A stretch of 64,000 bases of DNA from Flavivirga eckloniae. Lineage in GTDB: Bacteria > Bacteroidota > Bacteroidia > Flavobacteriales > Flavobacteriaceae. Shown piece by piece: positions 1 to 9,200 of this stretch; the stretch's first letter is position 1, and every line of letters starts with the position of its first letter. The stretch covers positions 4,603,001-4,667,000 of the forward strand of contig NZ_CP025791.1 of the NCBI RefSeq assembly GCF_002886045.1. Direction: 5' to 3'. The notes below the pieces were generated by a model. The model saw nothing but the letters and a program-made list of their open reading frames with translations, made no database searches and was not told where the DNA came from. The translations under genes were made by a program, and so were the position numbers.

Positions 1-1610
1 CTCATATTACCGAAAGAGAGTTGTTTTCATTGTATTTACACCCTTTTAAAAGAGCTATTAAGGATGGCGGTGCCATGGGAGTTATGAGTTCGTACAACGA
101 TTATAACGGTGTGCCCGTAAGTTCATCAAAGTATTTTTTAACAGATATTTTACGAAAAGATTGGGGCTTTAAGGGCTATGTGGTATCAGATAGTCGTGCC
201 GTAGAATTTATTGCAGATAAGCACCACGTAGCAGAAGATCATAAAGATGCTGTTTTAAAAGCAGTAAAAGCAGGTCTAAATATTCGTACCGATTTCACCA
301 TGCCTGAAGATTATATCATGCCAGTTCGCGAACTTGTTAAGCAAGGAAAATTAAACATAGAAACCGTAAACGATAGAGTGCGCGACATTCTTAGAGTAAA
401 ATTTTGGCAAGGCCTTTTCGATAATCCCTATGGTAAAAATATGGAGGAAGCAAACAAAACTGTTGGTAATGAAGCACATCAAAAGATTGCATACCAAGCT
501 TCCTTAGAATCTATGGTATTGCTAAAAAATGAGAATAATATTTTACCATTAGACTTTTCAAAGTACAAATCGGTATTGGTTACAGGACCAAATGCCAAGG
601 CCATAAACCATTCTATTAGTCGTTATGGACCATCTAATATAGATGTGGTATCTGTTTTAGATGGAATAAAAGATAAATTCCCTAAAAATGTAAAAATCGA
701 ATATACAAAAGGTTGTGAATTTTTTGATGAGAATTGGCCAGATAGTGAGATTATCCCACAAGAACCAACGGCTTCAGATATTAAAGAAATGCAGAAAGCA
801 GTTAAGATGGCTAAAGCTGCAGACCTCGCCATTGTTGTGGTTGGGGATGATGAAGAAACAGTTGGAGAATCAAGATCAAGAACGTCCTTGAGTCTTCCAG
901 GTAACCAACAAAAATTTGTTGAAGCGATTCACAAAACAGGAACACCAGTTGTAGTGGTTTTGATTAATGGTAGACCAGCTACAATAAATTGGATAAATAA
1001 ATATGTGCCCGGAATTGTGGAAGGATGGTTTCAAGGAAAGTTTGGAGGTGCAGCAGTAGCTGATGTGTTGGTTGGAAATTATAATCCGGGGGGAAAACTG
1101 CCAATATCATTTCCAAAAACAATTGGACAGATTCCAATGAATTTTCCATCAAAACCGGGCGCACAAGCTAATCAACCTCAAAATGGAAATAATGGCTCCG
1201 GAAAAACTCGTGTTGGTGGATTTTTATACCCCTTTGGATACGGGTTAAGTTACACCACATTTAATTATTCTGAGCTCAAGGTGAAATCGAAAATTAAAAA
1301 AGGAACTGGAGAAGTACATGTATCTGTTGATGTAACAAATACAGGAAAGGTTAAAGGTGATGAGGTTGTGCAACTGTATTTTTCAGATGAAACCTCAAGT
1401 GTTACAGTGTACGAAAAACAGTTAAGAGGTTTTGAGCGTGTGTCGCTTGAACCTGGTGAAACAAAAACAGTTAAATTCACCTTAAATCAAGATGATTTGT
1501 CTCTTTATAATAAGAACATGGATTTTGTTTTTGAACCCGGGGTTTTTGAAATTAGTATAGGAAGTTCTTCAGAAGATATACGCTTAGCAAAAAAAATTAA
1601 CATTAAATAA
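1..1610 (+). CDS. GH3 family beta-glycosidase, 5' end cut by window
   Basis: Exo-acting glycoside hydrolase of family 3, probably secreted, releasing terminal sugars from oligosaccharides. The frame is open from base 3 (HITERELF...), so the start lies outside the window. Seen: the GH3 catalytic stretch VVSDSRAVEF, whose Asp (codon 189-191) is the expected nucleophile; Ser replaces the Trp commonly following it. Next comes the GH3 C-terminal alpha/beta domain (VVVGDDEETVGES, around 820-880) and a fibronectin-III-like tail (about 1200-1590; YPFGYGLSYTTF is a family hallmark). About 535 residues are visible, against roughly 750 for full-length relatives. It lies upstream of three GH29 genes on the same strand, suggesting a shared substrate. 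Exact sugar specificity cannot be read from sequence. Confidence 0.93.
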   Translation, partial: HITERELFSLYLHPFKRAIKDGGAMGVMSSYNDYNGVPVSSSKYFLTDILRKDWGFKGYVVSDSRAVEFIADKHHVAEDHKDAVLKAVKAGLNIRTDFTMPEDYIMPVRELVKQGKLNIETVNDRVRDILRVKFWQGLFDNPYGKNMEEANKTVGNEAHQKIAYQASLESMVLLKNENNILPLDFSKYKSVLVTGPNAKAINHSISRYGPSNIDVVSVLDGIKDKFPKNVKIEYTKGCEFFDENWPDSEIIPQEPTASDIKEMQKAVKMAKAADLAIVVVGDDEETVGESRSRTSLSLPGNQQKFVEAIHKTGTPVVVVLINGRPATINWINKYVPGIVEGWFQGKFGGAAVADVLVGNYNPGGKLPISFPKTIGQIPMNFPSKPGAQANQPQNGNNGSGKTRVGGFLYPFGYGLSYTTFNYSELKVKSKIKKGTGEVHVSVDVTNTGKVKGDEVVQLYFSDETSSVTVYEKQLRGFERVSLEPGETKTVKFTLNQDDLSLYNKNMDFVFEPGVFEISIGSSSEDIRLAKKINIK

Positions 1611-1818
1611 TAAATAAGTTAGTCAGTTGATCATGGCTAATGAAAAGTATAGCATCAAAAGCATTTAAAATAGCAGTTAGATTAAATTGAGGAAGATTGA
1701 AAAAGAATATTTTAACTGCGTATTGAATTTTGAAATAGTCATTGTTTTGAGTTTTGTGTATAAGAGTATTAAAAGCGGGAGAGACATAGCCTTTTAACGT
1801 TTATCACTCTTTATAAAC

Positions 1819-1855
1819 GGAGGGTTTAGGTTTTTTTATTTGAACCAAACCCTCC
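1819..1855 (+). terminator. stem-loop downstream of GH3 gene
   Basis: Arms 1819-1827 and 1847-1855 are complementary (GGAGGGTTT/AAACCCTCC), and the inner GGTT/AACC extends the stem to 13 bp with one bulged A. No T-run follows on the + strand, so this may be a processing or pause site rather than a classical terminator. It sits in the 317-bp gap between the GH3 and first GH29 gene; nothing else is seen in that gap. Confidence 0.5.
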
Positions 1856-1927
1856 ACACTGCAAAGCTCGAATAAGTCTATTATATTTATAGATTAGAGA
1901 ATTAGAAGATTTAAATTAATACCACAT

Positions 1928-3400
1928 ATGAAAATGATAAGAATTGTTACAATATTAGCATGTTTGCTAGTTGTTTTGTCTTGTAAGAAACAAGAAGAAA
2001 GTAATGATAAGCAAGAAGCAACCGATTTAAAATCGAAACCAAGGTCACTGGCAGAATTACAACATGAGTTTGTAAATACACGTTATCAGGCATATTTTCA
2101 CTACAATATGTGTACGTTTAAGAATTTGAACGAAGAAGAGCATCACGGAAGGTCAAAAGGAACAGAACCACCAGAAATGTTTGCGCCTACTGGTTTAGAT
2201 ATGGATAAGTGGGTAGAAGCTGTAAAAGTAGCTCGTATGGAAGGCGGGTGGTTAACAACCAAGCACCACGGAGGATTTTGTTTATGGGATAGTGCGTTTA
2301 CAGATTACGATGTAGCCTCTTCAAAAGATACAACAGATGTTGTAAAAGTTTTTACAGATGCCTTTCGTAAAGCAGGTTTAAAAATAGGGCTTTATTATTC
2401 TGTTTTAGATTATCATCACTCTATTAATAATGGTACGACATCTTCTAAAGATGTACAGTTTATGAAAAACCAAATAACAGAGTTATTAACCAACTACGGT
2501 AAAATAGATTATATCAATTTTGATGGTTGGAGTACTTGGCCAACAACACCAAGCTTTGATGATATTCATTATGGAGAAATTTTAGCTCTGGTTAAAAAAT
2601 TACAACCAGAGTGTTTAATAATTTCTCATACTTACGAATCTAACCTGTCTCATGCAGAAGTGCCTTTTGCCGATGCTGCAGGGAGAGATTATCCTTATCA
2701 CCCAGATTATTTACGTCCAACAGCAGCATCCGATTTTCTACAAATAGATTGGTGGTGGGACAACAATAATAATATGGGAGTTAAGAAGAGCGTAGATTAT
2801 ATACTGGGTAAACTAAATAGCTATAATTCTCATAACTCTGTATACATACTTAATATTTCACCAAATATAGATGGCAGCATTGATGATGATGTGTTTGTAC
2901 GTTTAAAAGAAGTTGCAGACGTATGGGAAAAACCTGCAGATTTGGAAATAGGAGATAACTGGGGATACCAATATAATACAGAAGAAAATCTGGCATTTAT
3001 GAAACCTTGTGTGCAATCCAGCACCGGGAATTTTATTCGGGATAAGCGTGCTTACCCAAGAGCAGAAATTGCAGTAGATGGGATAACTGAAGGTAATTGC
3101 GATATGGAACAAACCTCTTTGACTTCGGAAGAAATGAACCCATGGTGGCGTGTAGATTTAGAGTCTGTATATCCTATTTCTGAGATTACCATTTATAACC
3201 GCACCGATGTAGACCAAGCGCATATAAATGATTATACCGTTTCAATTTTAGACCCAGCAGGAAATAAAATTTGGAGTTTTGCAAAAAAGGAAAGCTCAAA
3301 ATCTATGAAGATTCCTGCGCCTAAAGTTAAAGGAAGATTTGTGAAAATTGAATCTAATACAAAAGGTACGTTGGCTTTGGCAGAGGTTATTATAAAATAG
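1928..3400 (+). CDS. GH29 alpha-L-fucosidase lipoprotein with C-terminal F5/8-type carbohydrate-binding domain
   Basis: Predicted to cleave terminal alpha-L-fucose by a retaining mechanism at the cell surface or in the periplasm. Seen: a lipoprotein signal with lipobox VLSC (Cys19); GH29 signatures TTKHHGGFCLW (about 111-120) and IDYINFDGW, where Asp199 is at the nucleophile position; and a C-terminal discoidin-like module (about 355-490, NPWWRVDLESVYPISEITIYNR-like core) of the kind that binds fucose or galactose. The acid/base residue is not assignable by eye. The ATG at 1928 gives an intact lipoprotein signal. The next gene begins 14-47 bases downstream, so they are probably cotranscribed. 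Family assignment is firm; linkage specificity is unknown. Confidence 0.9.
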   Translation: MKMIRIVTILACLLVVLSCKKQEESNDKQEATDLKSKPRSLAELQHEFVNTRYQAYFHYNMCTFKNLNEEEHHGRSKGTEPPEMFAPTGLDMDKWVEAVKVARMEGGWLTTKHHGGFCLWDSAFTDYDVASSKDTTDVVKVFTDAFRKAGLKIGLYYSVLDYHHSINNGTTSSKDVQFMKNQITELLTNYGKIDYINFDGWSTWPTTPSFDDIHYGEILALVKKLQPECLIISHTYESNLSHAEVPFADAAGRDYPYHPDYLRPTAASDFLQIDWWWDNNNNMGVKKSVDYILGKLNSYNSHNSVYILNISPNIDGSIDDDVFVRLKEVADVWEKPADLEIGDNWGYQYNTEENLAFMKPCVQSSTGNFIRDKRAYPRAEIAVDGITEGNCDMEQTSLTSEEMNPWWRVDLESVYPISEITIYNRTDVDQAHINDYTVSILDPAGNKIWSFAKKESSKSMKIPAPKVKGRFVKIESNTKGTLALAEVIIK

Positions 3401-3447
3401 CCTCAAATAAAAGAATGATTAAAAAAGTATTATTACAAGAGAAGAAA

Positions 3448-5901
3448 ATGAAAACCAGAGATCATTATAAATCTTATGTTTTACTGTTAATGGTTGCAAT
3501 AGCAAATATGGCTTTTGCACAAGATTCAGAAACCGAAGACTATAAACAACAACCTCACTCCTTTCCAGAATATAGCGAAAACTATACAAAAAACCTTTTT
3601 GCCCCTAAAGTAAAACCAGGAAAGACTTTTTATGTGTCTGTTAATAATGGTAATGATAAGAATAAAGGAACCAAAAAATCACCATTTAAAAGTATAGAAG
3701 CCGCACGAGATGCCATAAGAAATCTTAAAGCTAGTTCAGGGCTACCAAAAGGAGGTATTCATGTTATACTTTTAAAAGGGACTTATAATATTGAATCGAC
3801 TATTGAATTTACTTCAGAAGATACAGGAACAAGTACTTCACCTATTGTATATAAAGGTGAAAAAAAAGGTGAAGTTATTCTAACAGGAGGAGTTGGGATA
3901 GATACAAAACGCTTTCAAGTAGTTTCAGATGAGGTGTTGTTAAATCGTTTACATCCTAAAGCTAAAGGAAATGTAATAAGTGTTGACTTATCAAAAGATA
4001 ATCTTGCCTCATACTTTCCTGGAGATGGGAAATATGGACAAATAGCCCTAGATGGACATATGTTACAACTAGCACAATGGCCAAACAGAGGTTACCACCA
4101 TATAGCTAAAATACATGAGAGGGGACCTACGACGCGATGGCTTAAACCGGGAGAAAAACCAATGGGTTATAGCAAAGAAAATCCAACAGGAGGAAAGTTT
4201 TCATTTAAAGAGGAGCTTTCCCCCTTAGTGCAAGCAGAGTTTGAAAGAACTGGAGATATGTATGCGCAAGGATATTTTCATAATGATTGGTATTTTCAAC
4301 ATGAGCCTGTAGGGACGGTTAATGAAGATGTTATTCAATTATTGCATCATACACGTTACGGTATCGTTAATAAAATTAAATCTATACCCAGAAGAGTACG
4401 TCTTTTTAATGTTTTGGCAGAACTAGATCAACCCGGAGAATGGTATTTTGATAAAAAAGAACAAAGACTTTATGTATGGCCAATAAAAGGTTTCGAACCA
4501 GGTAAATCTACCATAAGATTTATTGGTACCAAAAATAAATCGATCAATGATAGTTATGCTCAACCTGGAGATGCAAAAACAAAACAACCAGCGCTTTCCT
4601 TAATTGCTATGGAAAATACGTCGTATTTTACATTAAGTGATTTTATTATTGAAAATACCGGGAATTTAGCCATTAGCATTAAAGGAGGAGAATATAACCT
4701 ACTAGCCAGTAACATTATTCGTAATGGTGCAGGTATGGGTGTTAAAATTAAAGATGGAAAGTATAATGGAATAACAGGCTGTGATTTCTATGCTTTGTAT
4801 GCCGCTTTTAGTATTTCTGGAGGGAATTATAAAACACTGGAAAAATCGAATAATTTTGCTACAAATAACATCATTAGAAACTGTAGATATAGAGGCTATG
4901 GTGTAATATCTTTATCGGGAGTAGGTATTTATTTTGCACATAACTTATTGCATAGTATGAATGGTGCGGTTGTATATAATACCACGAATCTTTTAATGGA
5001 GTATAACGAGTTTTATAACATTGGTTATGAAATGGGAGATTTTAATGTCGCTTATTGCGGAGCGAATTGGTATACCATGAATAATGTATTGCGTTACAAT
5101 TTTGTGCATCATTTAATAGAGCCAGGAGGGCATCCGGTTGCCGCTTTTAGGAATGATGATGGTGGAGCAGGTTTAAAAATTTATGGCAATGTATTCTATA
5201 GACCAGGAAGAGGAAGTTCTCAATTTGATGGGCCTCTAAATGATTTTCAGAATAATATCACTATGGATAGCTATATGGCTTGGTGGACACTTAAAAAAGA
5301 CACAACTAAAGAAGCCATACAAAAAAAATGGGATCAGTTGGCGTCTGTTTATGGGCACGAATTACCCAAGGGAGATAAAGGAGATTTCATATACATTATG
5401 GAGCAACTTATTGGAGGAAAAGGATGGCTTAAAAGCCCTTGGAAAGATACCTTTCCAGAGCTGAAAGCAATGATTGAAACTAACCCCTGGGCTCAAACCT
5501 TTGGAAACGTAAATCTTAATTATATGAATAAAGTAAGGAATCCATTTCATATTCATGGTGGGTCGGGTACTATAGAAGGTATGGAAAGCAAAAAGAAAGG
5601 ACGTTTTAAAGATTTGCCTTTAGAAGGATCGTTTGAATTACCAGTAGAAATTGATTTAGATGCTTTTGAAGATATTAGCGCGTTAGACTTTAGATTTAAA
5701 AAAGGTTTTAAACCAATGAAAAGTTTTAAACCAATTCCTTTTGAAAAAATTGGTCTGATTAAAGACGATTTTAGAAAAAAACCTTTAGATAAGAAAGTAT
5801 ATCGAAGCCAAATATACGAACGCTTTAAAAATGAAAAAGGAGGACGTTACAACGCCAAGATTGTTAGTGCCAGATATCCGCTTCCAGATTATTTAAAATA
5901 A
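3448..5901 (+). CDS. secreted right-handed beta-helix protein, possibly GH141-like
   Basis: About 817 residues. Seen: signal peptide ending near AFAQ; an opening FYVSVNNGNDKNKGT / SPFKSIEAARDAIR segment typical of bacterial pectate-lyase-fold proteins; then repeated N/I-rich coils (around residues 390-600 from this start; NIIRNGAGMGVKIKDG, NIIRNCRYRGYGVISL) that build a parallel beta-helix. An ATG at 3415 is also in frame, but 3448 gives a cleaner signal peptide. It lies between two GH29 genes. GH141, a beta-helix family with fucosidase members, is a reasonable candidate from context, but catalytic residues were not identified. A polysaccharide lyase or another beta-helix hydrolase remains possible. 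Confidence is high for the fold and low for the family. Confidence 0.75.
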   Translation: MKTRDHYKSYVLLLMVAIANMAFAQDSETEDYKQQPHSFPEYSENYTKNLFAPKVKPGKTFYVSVNNGNDKNKGTKKSPFKSIEAARDAIRNLKASSGLPKGGIHVILLKGTYNIESTIEFTSEDTGTSTSPIVYKGEKKGEVILTGGVGIDTKRFQVVSDEVLLNRLHPKAKGNVISVDLSKDNLASYFPGDGKYGQIALDGHMLQLAQWPNRGYHHIAKIHERGPTTRWLKPGEKPMGYSKENPTGGKFSFKEELSPLVQAEFERTGDMYAQGYFHNDWYFQHEPVGTVNEDVIQLLHHTRYGIVNKIKSIPRRVRLFNVLAELDQPGEWYFDKKEQRLYVWPIKGFEPGKSTIRFIGTKNKSINDSYAQPGDAKTKQPALSLIAMENTSYFTLSDFIIENTGNLAISIKGGEYNLLASNIIRNGAGMGVKIKDGKYNGITGCDFYALYAAFSISGGNYKTLEKSNNFATNNIIRNCRYRGYGVISLSGVGIYFAHNLLHSMNGAVVYNTTNLLMEYNEFYNIGYEMGDFNVAYCGANWYTMNNVLRYNFVHHLIEPGGHPVAAFRNDDGGAGLKIYGNVFYRPGRGSSQFDGPLNDFQNNITMDSYMAWWTLKKDTTKEAIQKKWDQLASVYGHELPKGDKGDFIYIMEQLIGGKGWLKSPWKDTFPELKAMIETNPWAQTFGNVNLNYMNKVRNPFHIHGGSGTIEGMESKKKGRFKDLPLEGSFELPVEIDLDAFEDISALDFRFKKGFKPMKSFKPIPFEKIGLIKDDFRKKPLDKKVYRSQIYERFKNEKGGRYNAKIVSARYPLPDYLK

Positions 5902-5940
5902 AAGTATAAAAGAGCGATTGAAATATAATCTTAAAAATAA

Positions 5941-7407
5941 ATGAGAAAAATAATACTACTATTAGTTATTATAATAAGCACAGGACAATCCTTTGCTCAA
6001 AAAAAATATGAAGCTAATTGGAAGTCTATCGATAGTCGACCAATACCATCCTGGTATACGGATGCAAAATTTGGAATATTTATTCACTGGGGGCCATATT
6101 CTGTACCAGCTTTCTCTAAAGTAGGAGCCTATTCAGAATGGTACTGGATGAATTTAGTAAATCCGAAAAGAGTAAGAAATGGTTATAATGAAACCAAAGA
6201 ATTTCATAATAGAGTTTATGGAGAAAACTTTACCTATCCAGACTTTGTTCCTTTGTTTACAGCAGACATGTATGACCCCGATCAATGGGCAGATATTTTT
6301 AAAAGAGCCGGAGCAAAATATGTAGTGTTAACTTCTAAACATCACGACGGTTATACCCTTTGGCCTAGTAAAGAATCGGATAAATCGTGGGGAAGACCAT
6401 GGAGCTCTACCAATTCTGGTCCAGGAAGAGATTTACTTGGAGAACTAACCGAAGCTGTTAGAAAAACAGATGTTAAGATGGGACTGTATTACTCGCTATA
6501 CGAATGGTTTAATCCATTATATACAGCAGATGTGAATCTATACGTAGAAAAACATATGGTACCACAGTTTAAGGATGTTGTTAATAAATATGCACCATCC
6601 TTGATTTTTACAGATGGTGAGTGGGATTATCCATATACCACGTGGAAAGCCACAGAATTACTTTCCTGGTTATATAATGACTCGCCTAGTAAAAATGACG
6701 TAGTGATTAATGATCGCTGGGGTAAAGAAACCCGTCATCATCATGGAGGCTATTACACTACCGAATATGGCTCAGGGATGCCGAATGCCGATGTGCCTTG
6801 GGAGGAGAATCGAGGCATGGCACATTCATTTGGGTTTAGTAAAACTGAAAATTTTGAAGATTATAATTCAACTCAGGAATTAGTATACATGCTTATAGAT
6901 ATTGTAAGTCGTGGCGGAAATTTTCTCTTAGACATAGGACCAACTGCAGATGGACGAATTCCTGTGATTATGCAAGAGCGTTTGTTAGAAATGGGGGATT
7001 GGTTAGATGTTAATGGAGAAGCTATTTATGGTACTACACTTTGGAAAAACACCTGTCAGTGGACAAAAGGAAAAATCGAAGATGCTAAAAGAGGACATTA
7101 TAAAGTAAAATACGATGTAATGAAATTAACAGTAAATCCAGACCCAGGATTTGCTTCTAAAGAAATATTTTTCACAAAAAAAGACAATGCGCTTTATTGT
7201 ATATGTCCTGTATATCCAGAAGGAAAACTAACAGTTAAAGGCGTTAAAGTTAAGCCTAATGCAAAAATCACTTTACTAGGGTACGACAAGCCATTGGAAT
7301 GGGAGAAATCTGGTAAAGATATAGTCATAAAGATGCCTTATTTAAGTCCATCTACAGCACCTTGTAAGTATGCATGGACTGTGAAGATTGATAAAATCGT
7401 AAAATAG
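5941..7407 (+). CDS. GH29 alpha-L-fucosidase, secreted
   Basis: Canonical GH29 enzyme of 488 residues with a cleavable signal peptide (residues 1-20, ending SFAQ). Seen in order: KFGIFIHWGPYSVPAF (about 43-58), TSKHHDGYTLW (131-141), and SLIFTDGEWDY, where Asp225 is the predicted nucleophile, then a C-terminal beta-sandwich. The full motif set and length suit a GH29-A type enzyme, which usually accepts simple aryl and oligosaccharide fucosides (family knowledge; specificity here is inferred). It starts 39 bases after the beta-helix gene and lies 95 bases before another GH29-family gene, all on one strand. Confidence 0.93.
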   Translation: MRKIILLLVIIISTGQSFAQKKYEANWKSIDSRPIPSWYTDAKFGIFIHWGPYSVPAFSKVGAYSEWYWMNLVNPKRVRNGYNETKEFHNRVYGENFTYPDFVPLFTADMYDPDQWADIFKRAGAKYVVLTSKHHDGYTLWPSKESDKSWGRPWSSTNSGPGRDLLGELTEAVRKTDVKMGLYYSLYEWFNPLYTADVNLYVEKHMVPQFKDVVNKYAPSLIFTDGEWDYPYTTWKATELLSWLYNDSPSKNDVVINDRWGKETRHHHGGYYTTEYGSGMPNADVPWEENRGMAHSFGFSKTENFEDYNSTQELVYMLIDIVSRGGNFLLDIGPTADGRIPVIMQERLLEMGDWLDVNGEAIYGTTLWKNTCQWTKGKIEDAKRGHYKVKYDVMKLTVNPDPGFASKEIFFTKKDNALYCICPVYPEGKLTVKGVKVKPNAKITLLGYDKPLEWEKSGKDIVIKMPYLSPSTAPCKYAWTVKIDKIVK

Positions 7408-7502
7408 TATTATAATTTTAATAATGAAAAAGCATTTAATAACATGTATACCGAACAGTGCAATAGTTATTAAAAAGAGCTCATTCATAAAATAATTAAA
7501 AT

Positions 7503-8618
7503 ATGTATAAAACAATGTTAATTTTTGGAATTGCCATAGTAATATGCGGATGCAATTTCGAGAAAAAGGAAGACGTTTTAAGCGTTTCAAAACCAGAAGA
7601 AACAAAACAATATGCGCAACGTTTAAGTAAAGAGAAATTAGAAGCCTGGCAAGACCTTAAGTATGGCATGTTTATTCATTACGGTATGAGTACTTTCCTT
7701 GGTGAAGAGTTACCAGATGGTAAGGCTCCAATTGATGCTTATGCTCCAACAAATCTAGATGTTTCGCAATGGATTAAAGTAGCAAAAGATGCAGGGATGA
7801 ATTATGCTGTATTGACTGCTAAACACGTTGCTGGTCATTGTCTTTGGCCTTCTAAATATACAGATTATGATGTTGCAAATAATGAGAACGACACAGATGT
7901 GGTGGGAGAGTTTGTAAAAGAATGTCGCAAACAAGGTATTGCGCCAGGTATATATTATTGTGCATGGGATAATCACCACGATTTTTTTAGTTTAATGCCA
8001 GACAAGAGTGAGAATTATGCTGGAGCTTTAATAACACCTACAGAAAAACACCTTCAGGAATCACCACCTCCGTTCACAACATCGCTATACCAAAACTTTA
8101 TGACGGCTCAAATAGATGAGTTGTTAGAAAACTATGGACCGTTAGTTCAATTTTGGATAGATATTCCAATTATTTTGGGTAACGGATATAGAGAGTATAT
8201 CTATAACCATATTACAGAAAAATATCCTGATATGTTGGTAATCATGAACCATGGAAAAAAACAAAAGGGAGATAAGCTAATCTTTTTAGAAGAAAAAGCA
8301 TGGCCTACAGATGCCCTTACTTTAGAAAGGTATTTTTCAGATAAACCTTATGATCCTATATGGACTATAAATGGAAAAGAAACGTATTTTCCAGCAGAAT
8401 CAAATCTACCAATTGGAAATGAGTGGTTTTGGGAAGATGATGATAAGGTTAAACCAATGGATGATTTAGTGAAAATATTTAATGGAAATTTAGAGAATAA
8501 TGTAAACTTTCTTTTAAACGTACCTCCCGATAAAACTGGACAAATTCCTGAAAAATGGATAAAACCTTTAATGGAATTAAAAACTAAAATGGGAGATAAA
8601 TTGACCCACAAAAAGTAA
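7503..8618 (+). CDS. divergent GH29-family lipoprotein
   Basis: A 371-residue lipoprotein (lipobox ICGC, Cys17) with the GH29 barrel: KYGMFIHYGMSTF (53-65), NYAVLTAKH (100-108) and VQFWIDIP, with Asp220 at the nucleophile position. The usual KHHDG is replaced by KHVAGHCLW, so the second His of the active-site pair is shifted or lost, and no C-terminal domain follows the barrel. Retention of the Asp argues it may still be an enzyme, perhaps with altered specificity. It is last in the cluster, directly followed by a strong terminator. Family placement is confident; activity as a fucosidase is uncertain. Confidence 0.82.
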   Translation: MYKTMLIFGIAIVICGCNFEKKEDVLSVSKPEETKQYAQRLSKEKLEAWQDLKYGMFIHYGMSTFLGEELPDGKAPIDAYAPTNLDVSQWIKVAKDAGMNYAVLTAKHVAGHCLWPSKYTDYDVANNENDTDVVGEFVKECRKQGIAPGIYYCAWDNHHDFFSLMPDKSENYAGALITPTEKHLQESPPPFTTSLYQNFMTAQIDELLENYGPLVQFWIDIPIILGNGYREYIYNHITEKYPDMLVIMNHGKKQKGDKLIFLEEKAWPTDALTLERYFSDKPYDPIWTINGKETYFPAESNLPIGNEWFWEDDDKVKPMDDLVKIFNGNLENNVNFLLNVPPDKTGQIPEKWIKPLMELKTKMGDKLTHKK

Positions 8619-8646
8619 TAGGATAAAATAGTATTAAAATTCAAAC

Positions 8647-8695
8647 AGTGATGTATTTATAGTTGAAATATGGCTATAAATGCATCACTTTTTTT
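8647..8695 (+). terminator. intrinsic terminator of the GH29 cluster
   Basis: A 16-bp stem (8647-8662 with 8674-8689, one G-U pair) is immediately followed by a run of seven T. It lies 28 bases after the last GH29 stop codon. Confidence 0.9.
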
Positions 8696-8827
8696 GATTT
8701 TGTGTTTTATCGATAATATACAAACACAAAAGAGTTTTTCTATATAGTATATTGGTATATCATTGCTTTGAATGATCTGTACTACCTATATGGTTTACTT
8801 GTAAGCGTGTTTAAGTACTTATTCATT

Positions 8828-8835
8828 TATTTTTG
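8828..8835 (+). promoter_or_regulatory. candidate -7 box of an orphan small RNA
   Basis: TATTTTTG matches the Bacteroidota -7 consensus TAnnTTTG exactly. No convincing TTTG -33 box is seen at the usual distance. It is followed about 100 bases later by an orphan terminator with no ORF between. Confidence 0.35.
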
Positions 8836-8841
8836 GGACAC

Positions 8842-8968
8842 CAAAAGTGTTTATTAAATATAAAAAAGTATAAAGAAAGAAAACTTTTCCATACTGTAAG
8901 CTAGTAAGCGGAAGTTTTAATTTTGAGTTTAGCTAACCAGAGGGACTTAAGTTCCTCTGGTTTTTTGT
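8842..8968 (+). ncRNA. candidate small RNA ending in an orphan terminator
   Basis: The 582-bp gap between the GH29 cluster terminator and trxB has no ORF but contains a second strong hairpin (AACCAGAGG 8935-8943 / CCTCTGGTT 8954-8962) followed by TTTTTTG. Upstream is another imperfect stem (AAAACTT..CC around 8880 with GGAAGTTTT around 8910) and the TAnnTTTG box at 8828. A terminator this far from any + strand gene implies a separate short transcript of about 125 nt. The start is inferred from the box. A 6S-like RNA is conceivable but not demonstrated. Confidence 0.35.
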
Positions 8969-9167
8969 TTTAAAGTTAGAGTCGTTTAAAAGGAGTTATG
9001 GTTTCAGAAAGACAGACTAGGTACTTTTAACATTAGTTATGACGAAAAACAATACTTTTTTTGAAGATTTACGTAACTTTATATCAGATTACAAGAACCA
9101 TAGATTTTAGATATGGAATTATAAAGAACTGTTAATAACTTCTATGTAAGTTTTGAACCAAAAATTC

Positions 9168-9175
9168 TACTTTTG
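9168..9175 (+). promoter_or_regulatory. -7 promoter box of trxB
   Basis: TACTTTTG fits TAnnTTTG and lies 25 bases before the trxB ATG, giving a plausible short leader. A TTTG at 9152-9155 is closer than the usual -33 spacing, so the upstream box is uncertain. Confidence 0.5.
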
Positions 9176-9200
9176 TTTCAATTAAAATTTAACAAACGTT

